64,000 nt of DNA from contig NZ_CP019947.1 in assembly GCF_002025205.1 (NCBI RefSeq), positions 4,541,001-4,605,000 of the forward strand. Reading direction: 5' to 3'. This stretch comes from Pseudomonas sp. CC6-YY-74. GTDB taxonomy: Bacteria; Pseudomonadota; Gammaproteobacteria; Pseudomonadales; Pseudomonadaceae. The translations under genes and the position numbers were made by a program. Shown here piece after piece: positions 63,023-64,000 of this stretch; the first letter of the stretch is position 1; each line of letters opens with the position of its first letter. The notes below the pieces were generated by a model. The model was not told the DNA's origin, ran no database searches, and was given only the letters and a program-made list of their open reading frames with translations.

Positions 63023-64000
63023 ATGAAGTCGGTCGAAGAGCAGCTGGCGCTGATCAAGCGCGGTGCGGAAGAGGTGTTGGTTGAGTCCGAGCTGGTGGAA
63101 AAACTCAAGCGTGGTCAGCCGCTACGTATCAAGGCGGGCTTCGACCCGACGGCGCCGGATCTTCACCTCGGGCATACCGTGCTTATTAATAAGCTGCGGC
63201 AGTTTCAAGAGCTGGGCCATCAGGTTATTTTTCTGATCGGCGATTTTACCGGAATGATCGGTGATCCGAGCGGCAAGAGTGCGACCAGGCCGCCGCTGAC
63301 GCGTGACCAGGTGTTGGCAAATGCCGAGACCTATAAGACCCAGGTGTTCAAGATCCTCGATCCGGCGAAAACCGAGGTGGCGTTCAACTCCACTTGGATG
63401 GATCAGCTGACTCCCGCCGACTTTATTCGGCTGTCTTCGCAATACACAGTTGCGCGCATGCTTGAGCGTGACGATTTCAGCAAGCGTTACTCGACCAATC
63501 AGCCTATTGCCATTCACGAGTTTCTCTACCCGTTAGTGCAGGGCTATGACTCTGTTGCCTTGCGCGCGGATGTCGAGCTGGGTGGGACCGATCAGAAGTT
63601 CAATCTGCTGATGGGGCGTGAATTGCAGCGCTCCTATGGTCAGGCGTCGCAGTGCATTGTCACCATGCCGCTGCTGGAGGGGTTGGACGGCGTCAAGAAG
63701 ATGTCCAAGTCGCTGGGCAACTATGTGGGCATACAGGAAGCCCCGGGTGTGATGTATGGCAAGCTGGTGTCTATCCCTGATGTGCTGATGTGGCGTTACT
63801 TCGAGTTGCTCAGCTTTCGCTCAATGGAAGAGATCGCTCAGCTTAAGCTCGACGTCGAGAATGGTGCCAACCCGCGTGATATCAAAATCAAGCTGGCTGA
63901 GGAGATAGTGGCTCGCTTTCATGGGGAGGAAGCGGCGGCGAGCGCTCATCGTTCGGCGGGTAACCGCATGCGCGAGGGTGAGCTGCCGGAAGACTTGCCG
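63023..64000 (+). CDS. tyrS: Tyrosyl-tRNA synthetase, 5' part
   Basis: 326 codons of a TyrRS open to the right edge; a complete Pseudomonas enzyme has about 400 residues. Class I signatures: HIGH-like DLHLGHTVL, KMSKSLGNYVG, and the tyrosine site GYDSVALRADVELGGTDQKFN. Only the catalytic and start of the anticodon/S4 region are in view. P. aeruginosa has two TyrRS genes; this position corresponds to the one called tyrZ there. The ATG at 63023 lies after a promoter-like TTGTTA-N16-TATGGT. Confidence 0.95.
   Translation, partial: MKSVEEQLALIKRGAEEVLVESELVEKLKRGQPLRIKAGFDPTAPDLHLGHTVLINKLRQFQELGHQVIFLIGDFTGMIGDPSGKSATRPPLTRDQVLANAETYKTQVFKILDPAKTEVAFNSTWMDQLTPADFIRLSSQYTVARMLERDDFSKRYSTNQPIAIHEFLYPLVQGYDSVALRADVELGGTDQKFNLLMGRELQRSYGQASQCIVTMPLLEGLDGVKKMSKSLGNYVGIQEAPGVMYGKLVSIPDVLMWRYFELLSFRSMEEIAQLKLDVENGANPRDIKIKLAEEIVARFHGEEAAASAHRSAGNRMREGELPEDLP

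Overview
The window is a continuous piece of a Pseudomonas chromosome. From the tRNA at about 4.2 kb to the right edge, gene content and order follow the block remembered as PA0575 to PA0668 in P. aeruginosa PAO1: rmcA, rpoD, dnaG, rpsU, tsaD, plsY, folB, folK, cca, spoVR/yeaH/yeaG, glpE, apaH, apaG, rsmA, pdxA, surA, lptD, amgK, murU, the agt locus, rpe, gph, trp genes, vfr, coq7, argC, erpA, anmK, tyrS. High GC, GGAG-type ribosome binding sites and many ATGA overlaps fit this genus. The departures from PAO1 (no pyocin cluster between trpE and trpG, no speD, no yqeY, gab genes beside agt) suggest a different Pseudomonas species. No species can be named from the sequence alone.

Bases 1-3235 are accessory. 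A leftward operon starts with a PAAR-repeat protein carrying a C-terminal extension. It is followed by a 343-residue protein with an SHG...SYACRTG pattern resembling clan CD (caspase/C80-like) peptidases, a membrane-anchored protein, a lipoprotein and an exported CHAP amidase cut by the window edge. This looks like a type VI secretion effector cassette lying on the 3' side of a tRNA-Ile(CAU) gene. A metallophosphoesterase sits between the cassette and the tRNA.

Bases 4.2-32 kb are housekeeping: c-di-GMP signalling (rmcA), the macromolecular synthesis operon rpsU-dnaG-rpoD, tRNA modification and repair (tsaD, cca), folate and phospholipid synthesis, the PrkA-type kinase cluster, the lptD-surA-pdxA-rsmA-apaG-apaH-glpE string, and the cell-wall recycling pair amgK-murU. 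Bases 33-44 kb hold a two-component system (agtS-agtR), a four-gene ABC importer (agtABCD) and, unusually, two catabolic genes (gabD, gabT) next to it. Together they form a likely sense-import-degrade unit for 4-aminobutyrate/5-aminovalerate.

Bases 44-64 kb hold rpe-gph, a contiguous trpE-trpG-trpD-trpC with a Trp-rich leader peptide, vfr, an OsmC-family gene, coq7, HIT, an AAA ATPase, an SDR, a DUF805 protein with a pilin-like tail, a nitronate monooxygenase-like gene, hemJ, argC, a bactofilin, erpA, anmK, an M23 peptidase and the 5' part of tyrS.

Three conserved genes (pdxA, murU, coq7) are each broken by one missing base in a G/C run directly before an (A)TTT. Restoring one base gives full-length proteins of the usual size (330, 223 and 215 residues). 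This pattern looks more like systematic homopolymer under-calling than biology. Other notable structure includes a 20-bp perfect palindrome and a 12-bp inverted repeat upstream of yeaG, and dyads upstream of agtA, vfr and the OsmC gene.
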